Shown: piece by piece, positions 1-8,051 of the stretch
Position numbering within the stretch: position 1 is the first letter of the stretch
How the letters are laid out: each line of letters begins with the position of its first letter
Assembly: GCF_021398735.1 (NCBI RefSeq)
Contig: NZ_CP090350.1
Coordinates: 124,001 to 188,000 of the forward strand
DNA from: Methylobacterium oryzae
GTDB lineage: Bacteria > Pseudomonadota > Alphaproteobacteria > Rhizobiales > Beijerinckiaceae
Reading direction: 5' to 3'
DNA: 64,000 nt
Translations under genes and position numbers: made by a program
The notes under the pieces: model-generated
The model's input: the letters and a program-made list of their open reading frames with translations, nothing else
What the model was told of the DNA's origin: nothing
Databases searched by the model: none

Positions 1-2
1 GG

Positions 3-215
3 TTCGTGCTGTTCGACGTCACCTACGCCGACGGCAGCCGCGCCTCGAATCGGCGCGTGCCAGCCGAGATCCTGGGCGGCCTCGACGGCGACGAGCCGGC
101 ACGCACTCTCATCACCGAGCAGGAAGAGGAGATCGCCCGCAAGTCGGGGAGACCGATGCGGGAGATCGAGAGCCTGACGCGGTCTCCTGCCCCGAGTTCG
201 AAGCCCGATCTGTGA
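3..215 (+). CDS. small conserved hypothetical protein, probably 5'-truncated by the window edge
   Basis: An open frame of about 70 codons, rich in charged residues, containing FDVTYADGSRASNRRVP near the N-terminus and an acidic EQEEEIA stretch. A GTG at position 6 could be the start, but the frame is open to the window edge, so the true start may lie upstream. It has no signal peptide or membrane segment. I recognise it only as the kind of short soluble protein common in Methylobacterium genomes and assign no function. The next gene, cold-shock cspA, faces it. Confidence 0.55.
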   Translation, partial: FVLFDVTYADGSRASNRRVPAEILGGLDGDEPARTLITEQEEEIARKSGRPMREIESLTRSPAPSSKPDL

Positions 216-252
216 CGAGCGGCCCCGATACAGGCCACTCGTCGCGCGGTGC

Positions 253-462
253 TCAGCCAGCCTTCAGGTTGGCGGCGCTCTCCTTGCCGCTGCGGCGGTC
301 CGCCTCGACGTCATAGGAGATCTTCTGACCCTCGTTGAGGGAGCGAAGGCCCGCACGCTCGACGGCCGAGATGTGAACGAACACGTCCTTGCCGCCATCG
401 TCGGGCTGGATGAAACCGTAGCCCTTGGTCTCGTTGAACCACTTCACGGTGCCTGTAGCCAT
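253..462 (-). CDS. cspA: CspA-family cold-shock protein
   Basis: A 69-aa single cold-shock domain, the usual length. The first RNA-binding motif appears as [15 protein letters not shown] (RNP1, about residues 4-18) and the second as DVFVHISAV (RNP2, about 26-34). The C-terminus ([17 protein letters not shown]) is typical of alphaproteobacterial CspA. Proteins of this family bind single-stranded RNA or DNA and act as cytoplasmic RNA chaperones. The ATG at 460-462 gives the canonical [10 protein letters not shown] start; the longer in-frame extension upstream is not family-like and probably corresponds to the long 5' leader cspA genes often carry. Monocistronic. Confidence 0.95.
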   Translation of the reverse strand: MATGTVKWFNETKGYGFIQPDDGGKDVFVHISAVERAGLRSLNEGQKISYDVEADRRSGKESAANLKAG

Positions 463-669
463 GGCTGTATCCTGGTCGTCACCGGCTCGCCAACGTGGCG
501 GGCCGTGACGCCTGAACGAGCCGCCGCGGCCGCCTGTTCCAAGGGCCCCCCCGATCAGGAGCCTCGGTTGAGACCCCCGCGCCCTCATCCGCCGACCTCA
601 GGCCGAACGGTCCTGGGCCAGGCCCTGCCGAGCCGGCCAGCGCGGACACCGGCCCGCTCCGCGGCGCGA

Positions 670-1335
670 TCAGGGTCGCTCCGTGCGGGGCCAGACGCCG
701 CCTTCCGTCACGATGATGTCCATGGGGACGTCGTGCGCCTGCGGGTGGATCGTCGCGAGCCGCGCGAACTCGAAGCCGACGCCGATGACCCGCGGCTTCG
801 TCGACCTGGACGCGATGGTCCGGTCATAGAAGCCGCCGCCGTATCCCAGGCGGTACCCTGCCTGATCGAAGCCGACGAGCGGCGCGATCAGGACGTCCGG
901 GTCGACAATCTCGCCCTCTGCGGGAACGGGTATGTTCCAGACGCCGCGGATCATGCGCTCGCCCGGCGACCAGACCCGGAACTGGAGCGGGCGCGCCTTC
1001 TCGACGACGACCGGAAGCGCCAGTCGCGCCCCGCTTCCGCGCAGCTCCGTCAGGAGGGATCTGGCGTCGAACTCGCCCCTGAAGGGCCAGTAGAGACCGA
1101 TCGATAGGCCCGATGCCGAAGGTAGAGCGGCTCGGAGACCCTGCTCGATCCGCTCGCTCCGGGCGGCGCGGTCCTGGGCGGAGATGCCGACCCGCCGCGC
1201 GATGAGCGCGGCGCGGGTCTCCTTTCGCCATTGCCGCACGCTCGGCCAGTCGGATGCGGCGCTCTCAGGACCGCAGGGTTCGGAAGGCCGAGGCTCCGCC
1301 GCCGGGCCGACGAAGTCGGGGCCGAGCTCGTGCAT
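670..1335 (-). CDS. 5-formyltetrahydrofolate cyclo-ligase
   Basis: A 221-aa protein of the 5-FTHF cyclo-ligase (methenyl-THF synthetase) family, which uses ATP to turn 5-formyl-THF into 5,10-methenyl-THF in the cytoplasm. The basic WRKETRAALIARR segment (about residues 35-47) and the signature LGYGGGFYDRT (about 163-173) match the nucleotide- and folate-binding regions. The ATG at 1333-1335 gives MHELGPDFVGP, an N-terminus like those of alphaproteobacterial homologues. The frame stays open upstream to 2607, but that part shadows tupA and tupC. Folate recycling fits a one-carbon-metabolising host next to formate dehydrogenase genes. Confidence 0.88.
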   Translation of the reverse strand: MHELGPDFVGPAAEPRPSEPCGPESAASDWPSVRQWRKETRAALIARRVGISAQDRAARSERIEQGLRAALPSASGLSIGLYWPFRGEFDARSLLTELRGSGARLALPVVVEKARPLQFRVWSPGERMIRGVWNIPVPAEGEIVDPDVLIAPLVGFDQAGYRLGYGGGFYDRTIASRSTKPRVIGVGFEFARLATIHPQAHDVPMDIIVTEGGVWPRTERP

Positions 1336-1688
1336 GAAGCAGGGTGGAGAGCTGTACGCGCCGAACGCGGAGTGTTCGGGCGCCGCGGGTTCCGGGGGCG
1401 TCTCAGGCCGCTCGGTTGAATGCCCGACCACGATGATCTCCCTCGCGACGGTGGACCCGCACAGTCCTGGGTGACCTCGGCCAAACGCGCGCTCGGCACC
1501 TCCGGTTCGGTGAAGCGGATCGCGACGTCCCGCGCCGCCCCGACCCGGCCGACCATCGTCCCTGGCCGGTCTCCGAGCCGCACGATGGCGAATGCCGGCG
1601 AGATCCGCCGCCCACCCTCGCGGATGCCCGGGACGGGCAGGCGCGCGCGTCGACGGCGATCCGGCGCTTCGACCCGGGGATCCCGGGT
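1336..1688 (-). other. 353-bp gap with a coding-like fragment and no intact gene
   Basis: On the minus strand, roughly 1470-1680, one frame reads as protein-like sequence (EGGRRISPAFAIVRLGDRP then AARDVAIRFTEPEVPSARLA). It begins directly after the tupA stop in the same frame and has no ATG; a GTG at 1583 is the only plausible start. Continuation of the similarity-like sequence seems to need a frame change near 1470. It may be a remnant of a small gene between tupA and the cyclo-ligase. I cannot name its family. Confidence 0.25.
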
Positions 1689-2534
1689 TCAGCGCGTCAC
1701 GGGCGCGCCGGCGCTCGGGAAGAACAGCTGCTCGCCGCCGACCTTGTAGCCCGCGATCGCCTGCTGCCCCTCCGGTGAGACGAGCCAGTCGATGAAGGCC
1801 TGTCCCTGCTTCGCCTTCACGCCGGGGTGCCTGTCGGGATCCACCAGCATCGCGCCGTAGGGGTTGAACAGGCTCCGGTCCCCCTGAACCAGGATGACCA
1901 GGTCGGCGCGGTTCTTGAACGCGAGCCAGGTCCCCCGGTCGGCGAGGATGTAGGCGCCGAGGGCCGAGGCCGTGTTGAGCGCGGGGCCCATGCCCTGGCC
2001 GACATCCCGGTACCAGGGGCCGCGCACGGCCGCGAGATCGACGCCCGCCTCCTTCCAGCTGCGCAGCTCGGCGCTGTGAGTGCCCGAGCGGTCCCCGCGC
2101 GACACGAACGCCACCTTGCTGGCCGCGAGCTTGGCGAAGGCCTCGCGCACGCCCAGGCCGCGCACGCCGGCCGGATCGGAGGCCGGGCCGATCAGCACGA
2201 AATCGTTGTACATCACGTCGTACCGCCGCTTCGCGAAGCCCTCGGCGAGGAACTTGTCCTCGGCCGGACGGTCGTGGACCAGGACCACGTCGGCATCGCC
2301 GCGGCGCGCCGCGTCGAGCGCCTGTCCCGTGCCCAGGGCGACGACCTTCACGTCGATCCCGGACGCCTCCCGGAAGAGCGGGAGGATGTGCTTGAACAGG
2401 CCGGACTGCTCGGTCGAGGTCGTCGAGGCGACGACGATCGACACCGGTTCGGCCTCGGCCGGCGGCAGGAGGGCAGCCGCGCTCAGGAGCGCGGCCAGTC
2501 CCAGGGTCAGGAGGCGGCGACGAAAGGCGTCCAC
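1689..2534 (-). CDS. tupA: tungstate ABC transporter substrate-binding protein TupA
   Basis: A 281-aa exported solute-binding protein. Residues 1-28 form a signal peptide (RRRLLTLGLAALLSAAALL, then a PAEAEP cleavage region). Directly after it comes VVASTTSTEQSGLF, the oxyanion-binding TTST motif typical of TupA proteins, followed by SRGDRSGTHSAE, a second conserved anion-site segment. TupA captures tungstate in the periplasm with higher selectivity than ModA. The GTG start overlaps the end of tupC by 28 bp, so the two are translationally linked. Tungstate rather than molybdate fits the nearby formate dehydrogenase, because the Methylobacterium FDH1 enzyme is a tungstoenzyme; substrate preference is inferred from the motif. 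Confidence 0.92.
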   Translation of the reverse strand: MDAFRRRLLTLGLAALLSAAALLPPAEAEPVSIVVASTTSTEQSGLFKHILPLFREASGIDVKVVALGTGQALDAARRGDADVVLVHDRPAEDKFLAEGFAKRRYDVMYNDFVLIGPASDPAGVRGLGVREAFAKLAASKVAFVSRGDRSGTHSAELRSWKEAGVDLAAVRGPWYRDVGQGMGPALNTASALGAYILADRGTWLAFKNRADLVILVQGDRSLFNPYGAMLVDPDRHPGVKAKQGQAFIDWLVSPEGQQAIAGYKVGGEQLFFPSAGAPVTR

Positions 2535-3217
2535 GGCAATTCCCCAGCGAGGTAGGCCCGCGCCTCGGACGTCCGGGGCGAGAACAGGATCTGTCGGGCG
2601 GGACCATGCTCGACGGCGCGGCCCGAGGCCAGCACGATCACCGCGTCGGCGAGGCGCGCCACCTGCCCGAGATTGTGTGAGACGAGCACGACCGTGGTGC
2701 CCGCCCGCGCCATCGCGGACACCAATCCCTCGACGATCTCGGTCGAGGCCGGGTCGAGGTTCGCGGTCGGCTCGTCGAGGAGGAGCAGGTCGGGGCCGAC
2801 CGCCCAGGCACGGGCCAGCGCCAGCCGCTGCTGCTCGCCGCCGGAGAGCCGCGTCGCGGGATCGCGGGCGCGCTCGGAGAGGCGGACGCGGGCGAGCGCC
2901 TCCTCCACCCGCGCGGCCCGCGCAGGACGGGGCAGGTCTCCGAGAGCCAGCGCGACGTTCGCGGCCGCGGTCGCGCGGATCAGCGCCGGCCGCTGGAACA
3001 CGAAGGCCCGCCGGTGCGGGCCGACCTGCACCGTGCCGCCGTCGGGCCGCAGGAGCCCGTCGACGACCCTCAGGGTGACGCTCTTGCCCGCCCCGTTCGG
3101 GCCGATGACGGCCGTGACGCTGCCCGTAGCGACCTCCAGGCAGAGACGGTCGAGCACCGTCCGACCGTCGAGGACCAGGGTCACGTCCTCGAGGCGGATG
3201 GCCGGTGTCGCGCTCAT
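2507..3217 (-). CDS. tupC: tungstate ABC transporter ATP-binding protein TupC
   Basis: A 236-aa ABC ATPase. It has Walker A GPNGAGKS (about residues 39-46), signature LSGGEQQR (about 124-131), Walker B LLLLDEP (about 144-150) and H-loop VSHN (about 179-182). It lacks the C-terminal TOBE domain seen in ModC, as is usual for TupC. It energises import of tungstate by the TupB channel at the inner membrane. The ATG at 3215-3217 overlaps the tupB stop by 4 bp (ATGA), and its 3' end overlaps tupA. The gene order B-C-A in the direction of transcription is a tight three-gene operon. Confidence 0.93.
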   Translation of the reverse strand: MSATPAIRLEDVTLVLDGRTVLDRLCLEVATGSVTAVIGPNGAGKSVTLRVVDGLLRPDGGTVQVGPHRRAFVFQRPALIRATAAANVALALGDLPRPARAARVEEALARVRLSERARDPATRLSGGEQQRLALARAWAVGPDLLLLDEPTANLDPASTEIVEGLVSAMARAGTTVVLVSHNLGQVARLADAVIVLASGRAVEHGPARQILFSPRTSEARAYLAGELPWTPFVAAS

Positions 3218-3909
3218 CCGTACACCCGCGCGGCGTGCCGGCGGAGCAGGGCCACGGCGACGTTCACCACCAGAACGAGGCCGATCAGCACGAGGCCGAG
3301 CGCCAGGGCGAGGCTGAGATCGCCCTTCTGGGTCTCCAGGGAGATCGCCGTCGTCATCGTGCGGGTATACCCGTCGATGTTCCCGCCGACGACGAGGACC
3401 GCGCCGATCTCCGAGATCGCCCGGCCGAACGCGGCGAGCGCGGCGGTCACGAGGGAGAAGCGCACGTCGTAGATCATCGCCGCGGCCTGACGCGGTGCGG
3501 AGAGCCCGAGGGAGCGCAGCTGCTCCCCGAGATGCACCCGGGCGTCGGCGACGACCTGCTGCGTCAGTGCGGCGACGAGCGGGGTCGCGAGCGTCGCCTG
3601 CGCGGCGATCATCGCGGCGGGGGTGAACAGCAGGCCGAGCGGTCCGAGCGGACCGGAGCGGGACAGGACGAGGTAGAGCGCGAGGCCGACGAGCACCGGC
3701 GGCAGCCCCATGAAGGCGTTGAGCAGGCCGACCGCGGCGCCGCGTCCGGGGAAGCGGGCGACGGCCAGGAACGCACCCAGGGGTATGCCGAGCACGAGAC
3801 CGATGCCGACGGCGGTGAGGCTGACACGCAGCGACAGCCACGCGATCGCCAGCACGTCCCGATCCAGGCTGAACAGGCGGGAGAGGATGTCCTGGAGCGT
3901 CTGCATCAT
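3214..3909 (-). CDS. tupB: tungstate ABC transporter permease TupB
   Basis: A 231-aa inner-membrane permease with about five to six hydrophobic helices. The cytoplasmic EAA-like loop is visible around EQLRSLGLSAPRQAAAMIYD (residues about 128-147), which contacts the ATPase. The segment GRAISEIGAVLVVGGNIDG is characteristic of TupB/ModB permeases. First gene of the tupBCA operon; the start ATG is near 3909, and an MMQ double methionine leaves a one-codon ambiguity. It is divergent from the MoeA-like gene with a 158-bp intergenic region. Confidence 0.92.
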   Translation of the reverse strand: MMQTLQDILSRLFSLDRDVLAIAWLSLRVSLTAVGIGLVLGIPLGAFLAVARFPGRGAAVGLLNAFMGLPPVLVGLALYLVLSRSGPLGPLGLLFTPAAMIAAQATLATPLVAALTQQVVADARVHLGEQLRSLGLSAPRQAAAMIYDVRFSLVTAALAAFGRAISEIGAVLVVGGNIDGYTRTMTTAISLETQKGDLSLALALGLVLIGLVLVVNVAVALLRRHAARVYG

Positions 3910-4067
3910 GCCCCCGGGCCGGTCCTCGGGAATCGGACGAGGCGGATGGCGAGATCAGCCGTCGAGGCCGACCTCGTGACGCAGGTTCGGCGGAATGGAC
4001 CTGTCATGCCTGTCAGGGGAGCGCGTGCGGATAGGCGGCGAGCATATCGCCCGGGGCGACCATTGTC
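3910..4067. promoter_or_regulatory. divergent promoter region between tupBCA and the MoeA-like genes
   Basis: A 158-bp intergenic stretch that must hold promoters for both directions. A direct repeat CCTGTCA occurs at 4000-4006 and 4009-4015 (CCTGTCATGCCTGTCAGG), spaced 9 bp centre to centre, a possible regulator site. The Mo-box-like palindrome seen near mobB and the avidin-like gene was not found here. Confidence 0.3.
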
Positions 4068-5225
4068 GTGTCGGCGGGTCGGCCGCCGCGCCGGCCCTTG
4101 ATCATCGAACCCGGATGGCGCATCGCCGCCACGATGATCCGGAATGCGTCCTCGGCGCTGATCCCGCTTCGGGAGGCGGCGATCCTGCTCAGCGGCGCGG
4201 CGGCTCCCGTCGAACCCGCGACCGTCCCGCTCGCAGCGGCGCTCGGACGCGTCGCCGCGCGAGCGGTCGTCGCGCACGCTGCCGTGCCCACGGGCCCGAC
4301 GGCGATGCGGGACGGCTTCGCGGTCGCGGCCGCCGCGGTGGGCGGCGCGTCGGCCTACGCGCCGATCTTCCCGGCGCGACCGCCACCCTGGGTCGAGGCG
4401 GGACAGCCGCTGCCGTCGGGCACCGATGCCGTCCTGCCCCCGGAGGGATTCGCGGACGGCATGGTCGTCGCGGACATCGCCCCGCGGGAGGGCGTGCGCG
4501 GAGCGGGGGAGGACGTCGCCGCCAACGCGCGGCTGATCGAGGCCGGCACCCGGATCGAGCCCCTTCACCTGCTCGTCCTGGAGGCGGCCGGCCTGGAGGC
4601 GGTCGACGTCCGTCAGCCGCGCTTGCGCGTCGTCACCGCCGGGACGTCCAGCCTCGATACCGTGTCGCCCCTGCTCGGGCGTCTGATCGCGCGGGCGGGC
4701 GGGGCGACCGAGGCGGTTCGCGCCCGGGGGGGCGAGGAGATCGCCGAGGCGATCCGCGGCGGCACGGCGGACGCGGTGCTGGTGGTCGGGGGCAGCGGTT
4801 TCGGCCGCTCGGACCACAGCGCGGCGGCCCTCGCCCGCGCCGGAGACGTCCGCGCGCACGGCATCGCCCTGCGGCCCGGGGAGACCACCGCGGTCGGCTC
4901 CGCGGCCGGCAGGCCGGTCCTCCTGGTGCCCGGGCCTCCCGAGGCGGCGCTCGCCGCGTTCCTGGCCCTCGGCCGTCCGCTCATCGCGCGGCTCGCCGGC
5001 GCGCGGGAGCGCTCGCCGCGGCGGCACGTCCTCCTCCGGAAGATCGTCTCGTCGATCGGTCTGTCCGAGGTCGTCTTCGTCCGGAGCGGGTCGGACGGCG
5101 TGGAGCCGCTGGGCGGAGCCGGCCTTCCGCTCGGTCGGTTGGTGCAGGCGGACGGCATCGTCGTGGTCGAGCCGGAGAGCGAAGGCTTCCGGGCCGGCGA
5201 GGAGGTAGAGGTTTGGGCCCTGTGA
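4068..5225 (+). CDS. divergent MoeA-like molybdopterin-binding protein
   Basis: A 385-aa MoeA paralogue. Recognisable MoeA landmarks are TAMRDGFAV (about residues 78-86, the counterpart of SAVDGYAV), LPSGTDAVLPPEGF (GADAVV region), GEDVAANARLIEAGTRI and RPVLLVPGPPEAALA. The TG(D/N)EL motif and following YDSN segment of catalytic MoeA are replaced by TAGTSSLDTVSPLLG, and GGVSxGxxD reads GGSGFGRSD. Family members insert Mo or W into adenylylated molybdopterin; this copy may have lost catalysis or act as a partner or chaperone (inference). The GTG start at 4068 is assumed; an ATG at 4134 is possible. Its TGA overlaps the next gene's GTG. Confidence 0.8.
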   Translation: MSAGRPPRRPLIIEPGWRIAATMIRNASSALIPLREAAILLSGAAAPVEPATVPLAAALGRVAARAVVAHAAVPTGPTAMRDGFAVAAAAVGGASAYAPIFPARPPPWVEAGQPLPSGTDAVLPPEGFADGMVVADIAPREGVRGAGEDVAANARLIEAGTRIEPLHLLVLEAAGLEAVDVRQPRLRVVTAGTSSLDTVSPLLGRLIARAGGATEAVRARGGEEIAEAIRGGTADAVLVVGGSGFGRSDHSAAALARAGDVRAHGIALRPGETTAVGSAAGRPVLLVPGPPEAALAAFLALGRPLIARLAGARERSPRRHVLLRKIVSSIGLSEVVFVRSGSDGVEPLGGAGLPLGRLVQADGIVVVEPESEGFRAGEEVEVWAL

Positions 5226-7201
5226 GCGCCGACGCGGACCGTGACGGGGCGGCGGATTTCGTCGCGCGCCTCGCCGCGGCCTCGAGCCAGGAGCAGTTTC
5301 TCCGGGTGATGAGCCGGGACGACGCGCTCGCGCGGTTCCGGGCGGCGGTCCCGCACGCGCGCCTGCCGTCCGAGACGGTGTCGTTGGACGACGCGCTCGG
5401 GCGCGTTCTGGCCCGCGACGTCGCCTCGCCCATGGACGTCCCGCCCTTCGACCGGTCCCTGGTCGACGGTTTCGCCCTGCGCGCGACCGACACGGAAGGC
5501 GCCGGGCCGGCGAGCCCGCGGCGTCTCACGCTGAACCGCGAGATCCTCGCCTGCGGCGTCGCGCCGACCGTCGTCGTCCAGCCGGGTACGGCGACGCCGA
5601 TCGCCACCGGCGGCGTGATCCCCCGCGGCGCCGACGCGGTGGTGATGGTCGAGCACACGGAGTTCGACGCCCGGAGCCTTACCGTCGATGTCCTGACCGC
5701 GGTGCGGCCGGCGCAGTTCGTGGGCTATGCCGGGGCCGACATGGCCCGCGGCGAGACGGTGCTGCGCGCGGGAACGCGGATCACCGCCCGCGAGATCGGC
5801 ATGCTGGCGGCGTGCGGCCTGGCGGCCGTCGACGTCACAGGACGCCCGCGGGTCGCAATCCTGTCCACGGGGGACGAGCTGGTCGCACCGGGCGAGCCCC
5901 TGCCCGAGGGCGCGATCTACGATTCGAACGGCGCGATCATCGCGGCCGCGGTGACCGAGAACGGCGGGGAGCCGGTCCGGCTCGGGATCGTGCGCGACGA
6001 GGCTTCCGTCCTCGAGGCCGCCCTCCGGTCCGCCCTCCGGGACAGCGACCTCGTCGTGCTCTCGGGCGGCACGTCCAAAGGCGCCGGCGACGTGTCGCAC
6101 CGGGTGCTGTCCCGCCTCGGCGAGCCGGGAATCCTGTTCCACGGCGTGGCCCTGAAGCCCGGGAAGCCGCTCTGCGTGGCGGTGGCGCAGGGAAAGCCGG
6201 TCATCGTCCTGCCGGGGTTCCCCACCTCCGCGATGTTCACCTTCCACGACTTCGTCGTGCCGTACGTGCGGGCGCTCGCCGGGTTGCCGCCGCGCGAGGA
6301 CGAGACGATCGCGGCGCAAGTGTCCCAGCGGGTGCCCTCCGAACTCGGCCGCACCGAGTTCGTGATGACCTCCCTCGCCCACGGTCGCGAGGGGACGATC
6401 GCCCTGCCGCTGCCGAAGGGCTCGGGTTCGGTCACCGCCTTCTCGCAGGCGGACGGCTTCTTCGCGGTTCCGGCCGCGCGCGCCGGCGTCGAGGCGGGGG
6501 AGGGCGTCGCCGTGGTCCGCCTGGGCGCCGGCGTGCGGGCGCCGGACCTGACGATCGTCGGCAGCCACTGCATCGGCCTGGACCGGGTGGTCGGCCTGCT
6601 CGGCGAGCGAGGGTACCGCGCCCGCACCATCTGGGTCGGGTCGGCCGGCGGCCTCGCCGCCCTGCGGCGCGGCGAGTGCGATGTCGCCGCCATGCACCTC
6701 TTCGATCCCGAGACGGGCCGGTACAATGCCCCGTTCCTCACCGAGGGCCTGTCCCTCGCGCCCGGGTGGTGCCGCCTCCAGGGCGTCGTGTTCCGCCGCG
6801 GCGACGCCCGGTTCGAAGGGCGCGACGCCGCGGACGCGGTCGCCGCGGCGCTCGCCGACCCCGACGCCGTGATGGTCAACCGCAACGCCGGATCGGGCAC
6901 GCGCCTGCTCGTGGACGGGCTGCTGAACGGTGCCCGGCCGGCGGGGTTCTGGAACCAGCCGCGCTCGCACAACGCCGTCGCCGCGGCGGTCTCGCAGGGC
7001 AGGGCGGACTGGGGCGTGGCCATCGCGAGCGTCGCGGATGCCTACGGGCTGGGCTTCCGCCCGCTGACGGAGGAGGCCTACGACCTCGCGTATCGCGCGG
7101 ACGCGCGGGAGATGCCGGCGCTCGCGGCCTTCCTGAGCCTGCTGGGCGAGCCCGAGACGGCCGCCGCGCTGCGCGCTCTGGGCTTCACGCCCGCCGCGTG
7201 A
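5222..7201 (+). CDS. MoeA fused to a periplasmic-binding-protein-like (LysR-substrate-type) domain
   Basis: A 659-aa two-part protein. Residues about 28-435 are a canonical MoeA: DRSLVDGFALRA, GGVIPRGADAVVMVEH, STGDELVAPGE with IYDSN, LSGGTSKGAGD, and GVALKPGKPLC. From about residue 440 (DLTIVGSHCIGLDRVVGLL) to the end lies a PBP-like domain with RNAGSGTRLLVD and ADWGVAIASVADAYGLGF, resembling substrate-binding proteins that sense oxyanions or cofactors. MoeA-PBP fusions are known in archaea and some bacteria; their exact role is unclear. It starts with GTG in a GTGA overlap after a GAGGTAGAG ribosome site, so it is coupled to the preceding MoeA-like gene. Likely role: insertion of tungsten or molybdenum into the pterin for formate dehydrogenase (inference). 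Confidence 0.9.
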   Translation: MSADADRDGAADFVARLAAASSQEQFLRVMSRDDALARFRAAVPHARLPSETVSLDDALGRVLARDVASPMDVPPFDRSLVDGFALRATDTEGAGPASPRRLTLNREILACGVAPTVVVQPGTATPIATGGVIPRGADAVVMVEHTEFDARSLTVDVLTAVRPAQFVGYAGADMARGETVLRAGTRITAREIGMLAACGLAAVDVTGRPRVAILSTGDELVAPGEPLPEGAIYDSNGAIIAAAVTENGGEPVRLGIVRDEASVLEAALRSALRDSDLVVLSGGTSKGAGDVSHRVLSRLGEPGILFHGVALKPGKPLCVAVAQGKPVIVLPGFPTSAMFTFHDFVVPYVRALAGLPPREDETIAAQVSQRVPSELGRTEFVMTSLAHGREGTIALPLPKGSGSVTAFSQADGFFAVPAARAGVEAGEGVAVVRLGAGVRAPDLTIVGSHCIGLDRVVGLLGERGYRARTIWVGSAGGLAALRRGECDVAAMHLFDPETGRYNAPFLTEGLSLAPGWCRLQGVVFRRGDARFEGRDAADAVAAALADPDAVMVNRNAGSGTRLLVDGLLNGARPAGFWNQPRSHNAVAAAVSQGRADWGVAIASVADAYGLGFRPLTEEAYDLAYRADAREMPALAAFLSLLGEPETAAALRALGFTPAA

Positions 7202-7269
7202 GCCGCGTGACGTGCGCACCGTTGGCCGGCCTCGACGGAACGGGACGGACGATCCTGTCGCCCGCCGGG

Positions 7270-7695
7270 ATGATCGACGCGACCGTTTCGCGTAGGGACG
7301 CCTGCGAGGCGCTGGGGCCTCCGGCGAAGCGGCGGTGTGCGTTGGGCGAGGACACGAGCATCAGTTTGCGGATCGAGCTGGGCTCGGACACCCTGCTGGG
7401 ACCGGGCAAGGCCGCCCTCTTGAGCGGCATCCGCGACACCGGCTCCATCGCCGCCGCGGGGCGCCGGATGGGCATGAGCTACAAGCGAGCCTGGTACCTC
7501 ATCGACACGTTGAACAAGGCGTTCCAGGAGCCGCTCGTCTCCGCGAGCAAGGGCGGCCGCCGGGGCGGCGGGGCGGTCCTGACCAGCACGGGCGACGCCA
7601 TCCTCGACAGCTACCTGCGCATGGAGCGGCTCGCCTCGGAGGCCGTGGCGGGCGAACTCGACCTTCTCGCCTCGCTGATGAAGGCCGATTCGTAG
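7270..7695 (+). CDS. ModE-type winged-helix regulator lacking a molybdate-binding domain
   Basis: A ModE/LysR-like winged-helix DNA-binding domain with nothing after it. Family landmarks are SISLRIELGSDTLLGPGKAALL, DTGSIAAAGRRMGMSYKRAWYLID (the helix-turn-helix) and a glycine-rich wing SKGGRRGGGAVLT. Full ModE adds MOP/TOBE domains that bind molybdate; here the chain ends at about 141 aa, so any metal sensing must involve another protein or this domain alone. Start is uncertain: GTG at 7198 would overlap the previous stop (GTGA), ATG is at 7270, and TTG at 7342 would best match short homologues. It probably regulates tup, moeA and fdh genes (inference from context and the Mo-box-like repeats). 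Confidence 0.82.
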   Translation: MIDATVSRRDACEALGPPAKRRCALGEDTSISLRIELGSDTLLGPGKAALLSGIRDTGSIAAAGRRMGMSYKRAWYLIDTLNKAFQEPLVSASKGGRRGGGAVLTSTGDAILDSYLRMERLASEAVAGELDLLASLMKADS

Positions 7696-7770
7696 GAGCG
7701 AGGCCGCGCAGAGGTGGGCCTCCGTGGGAAGCGGTCTCTCGACGGTCGGGCGTCGGCTTCGGTCTGTGCA

Positions 7771-7900
7771 GCCCGCTGCGTCATCGCGAGCGCAGCGAAG
7801 CGACCCAGGGCCGCGTGATATCTGTCAGCGTCGCGCCGACTGGATTGCTCCGCTCCGCTCGCAAGGACGGCACCGGGCTGATCGACCGGAAACAGCATCA
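7771..7900. repeat. 130-bp dispersed palindromic repeat, tandem copy 1
   Basis: The unit begins GCCCGCTGCGTCATCGCGAG and is repeated almost exactly 130 bp later. Its two ends form a long imperfect inverted repeat: GCGAGCGCAGCGAAGC near 7787-7802 pairs with GCTCCGCTCGCAAG near 7848-7864. Preceding bases GCTTCGGTC also match the copy at 55.0 kb. It has no coding potential. Such hairpin-forming repeats are frequent between genes in alphaproteobacteria. With copy 2 it fills the 397-bp gap 7696-8092. Confidence 0.85.
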
Positions 7901-8030
7901 GCCCGCTGCGTCATCGCGAGCGCAGCGAAGCGACCCAGGGCCGCGCGACATCTGCCGGCGTCGCGCCGACTGGATTGCTTCGCTCCGCTCGCAAGGACGG
8001 CACCGGGCTGATCAATTGGAAACAGGATCA
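7901..8030. repeat. 130-bp dispersed palindromic repeat, tandem copy 2
   Basis: Second direct copy of the unit at 7771-7900 with only a few substitutions (for example CGTGATATCTGTCAGC becomes CGCGACATCTGCCGGC). The terminal inverted repeat GCGAGCGCAGCGAAGC / GCTTCGCTCCGCTCGC is more perfect here than in copy 1. A third, more diverged copy lies at 55020-55166 in the same orientation. Confidence 0.85.
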
Positions 8031-8051
8031 GCCCGATGTCCGCCGCCAGGG

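Noticed and set aside
4613..7219. 868-aa open frame on the minus strand across the MoeA-like genes
   Set aside because: Arg/Gly/Asp-rich low-complexity sequence with no family motifs; it is the antisense shadow of two clear MoeA coding regions.
7771..8030. Tandem repeats considered as a CRISPR array
   Set aside because: Only two units of 130 bp with no short repeat-spacer pattern and internal palindromes; no cas genes nearby.
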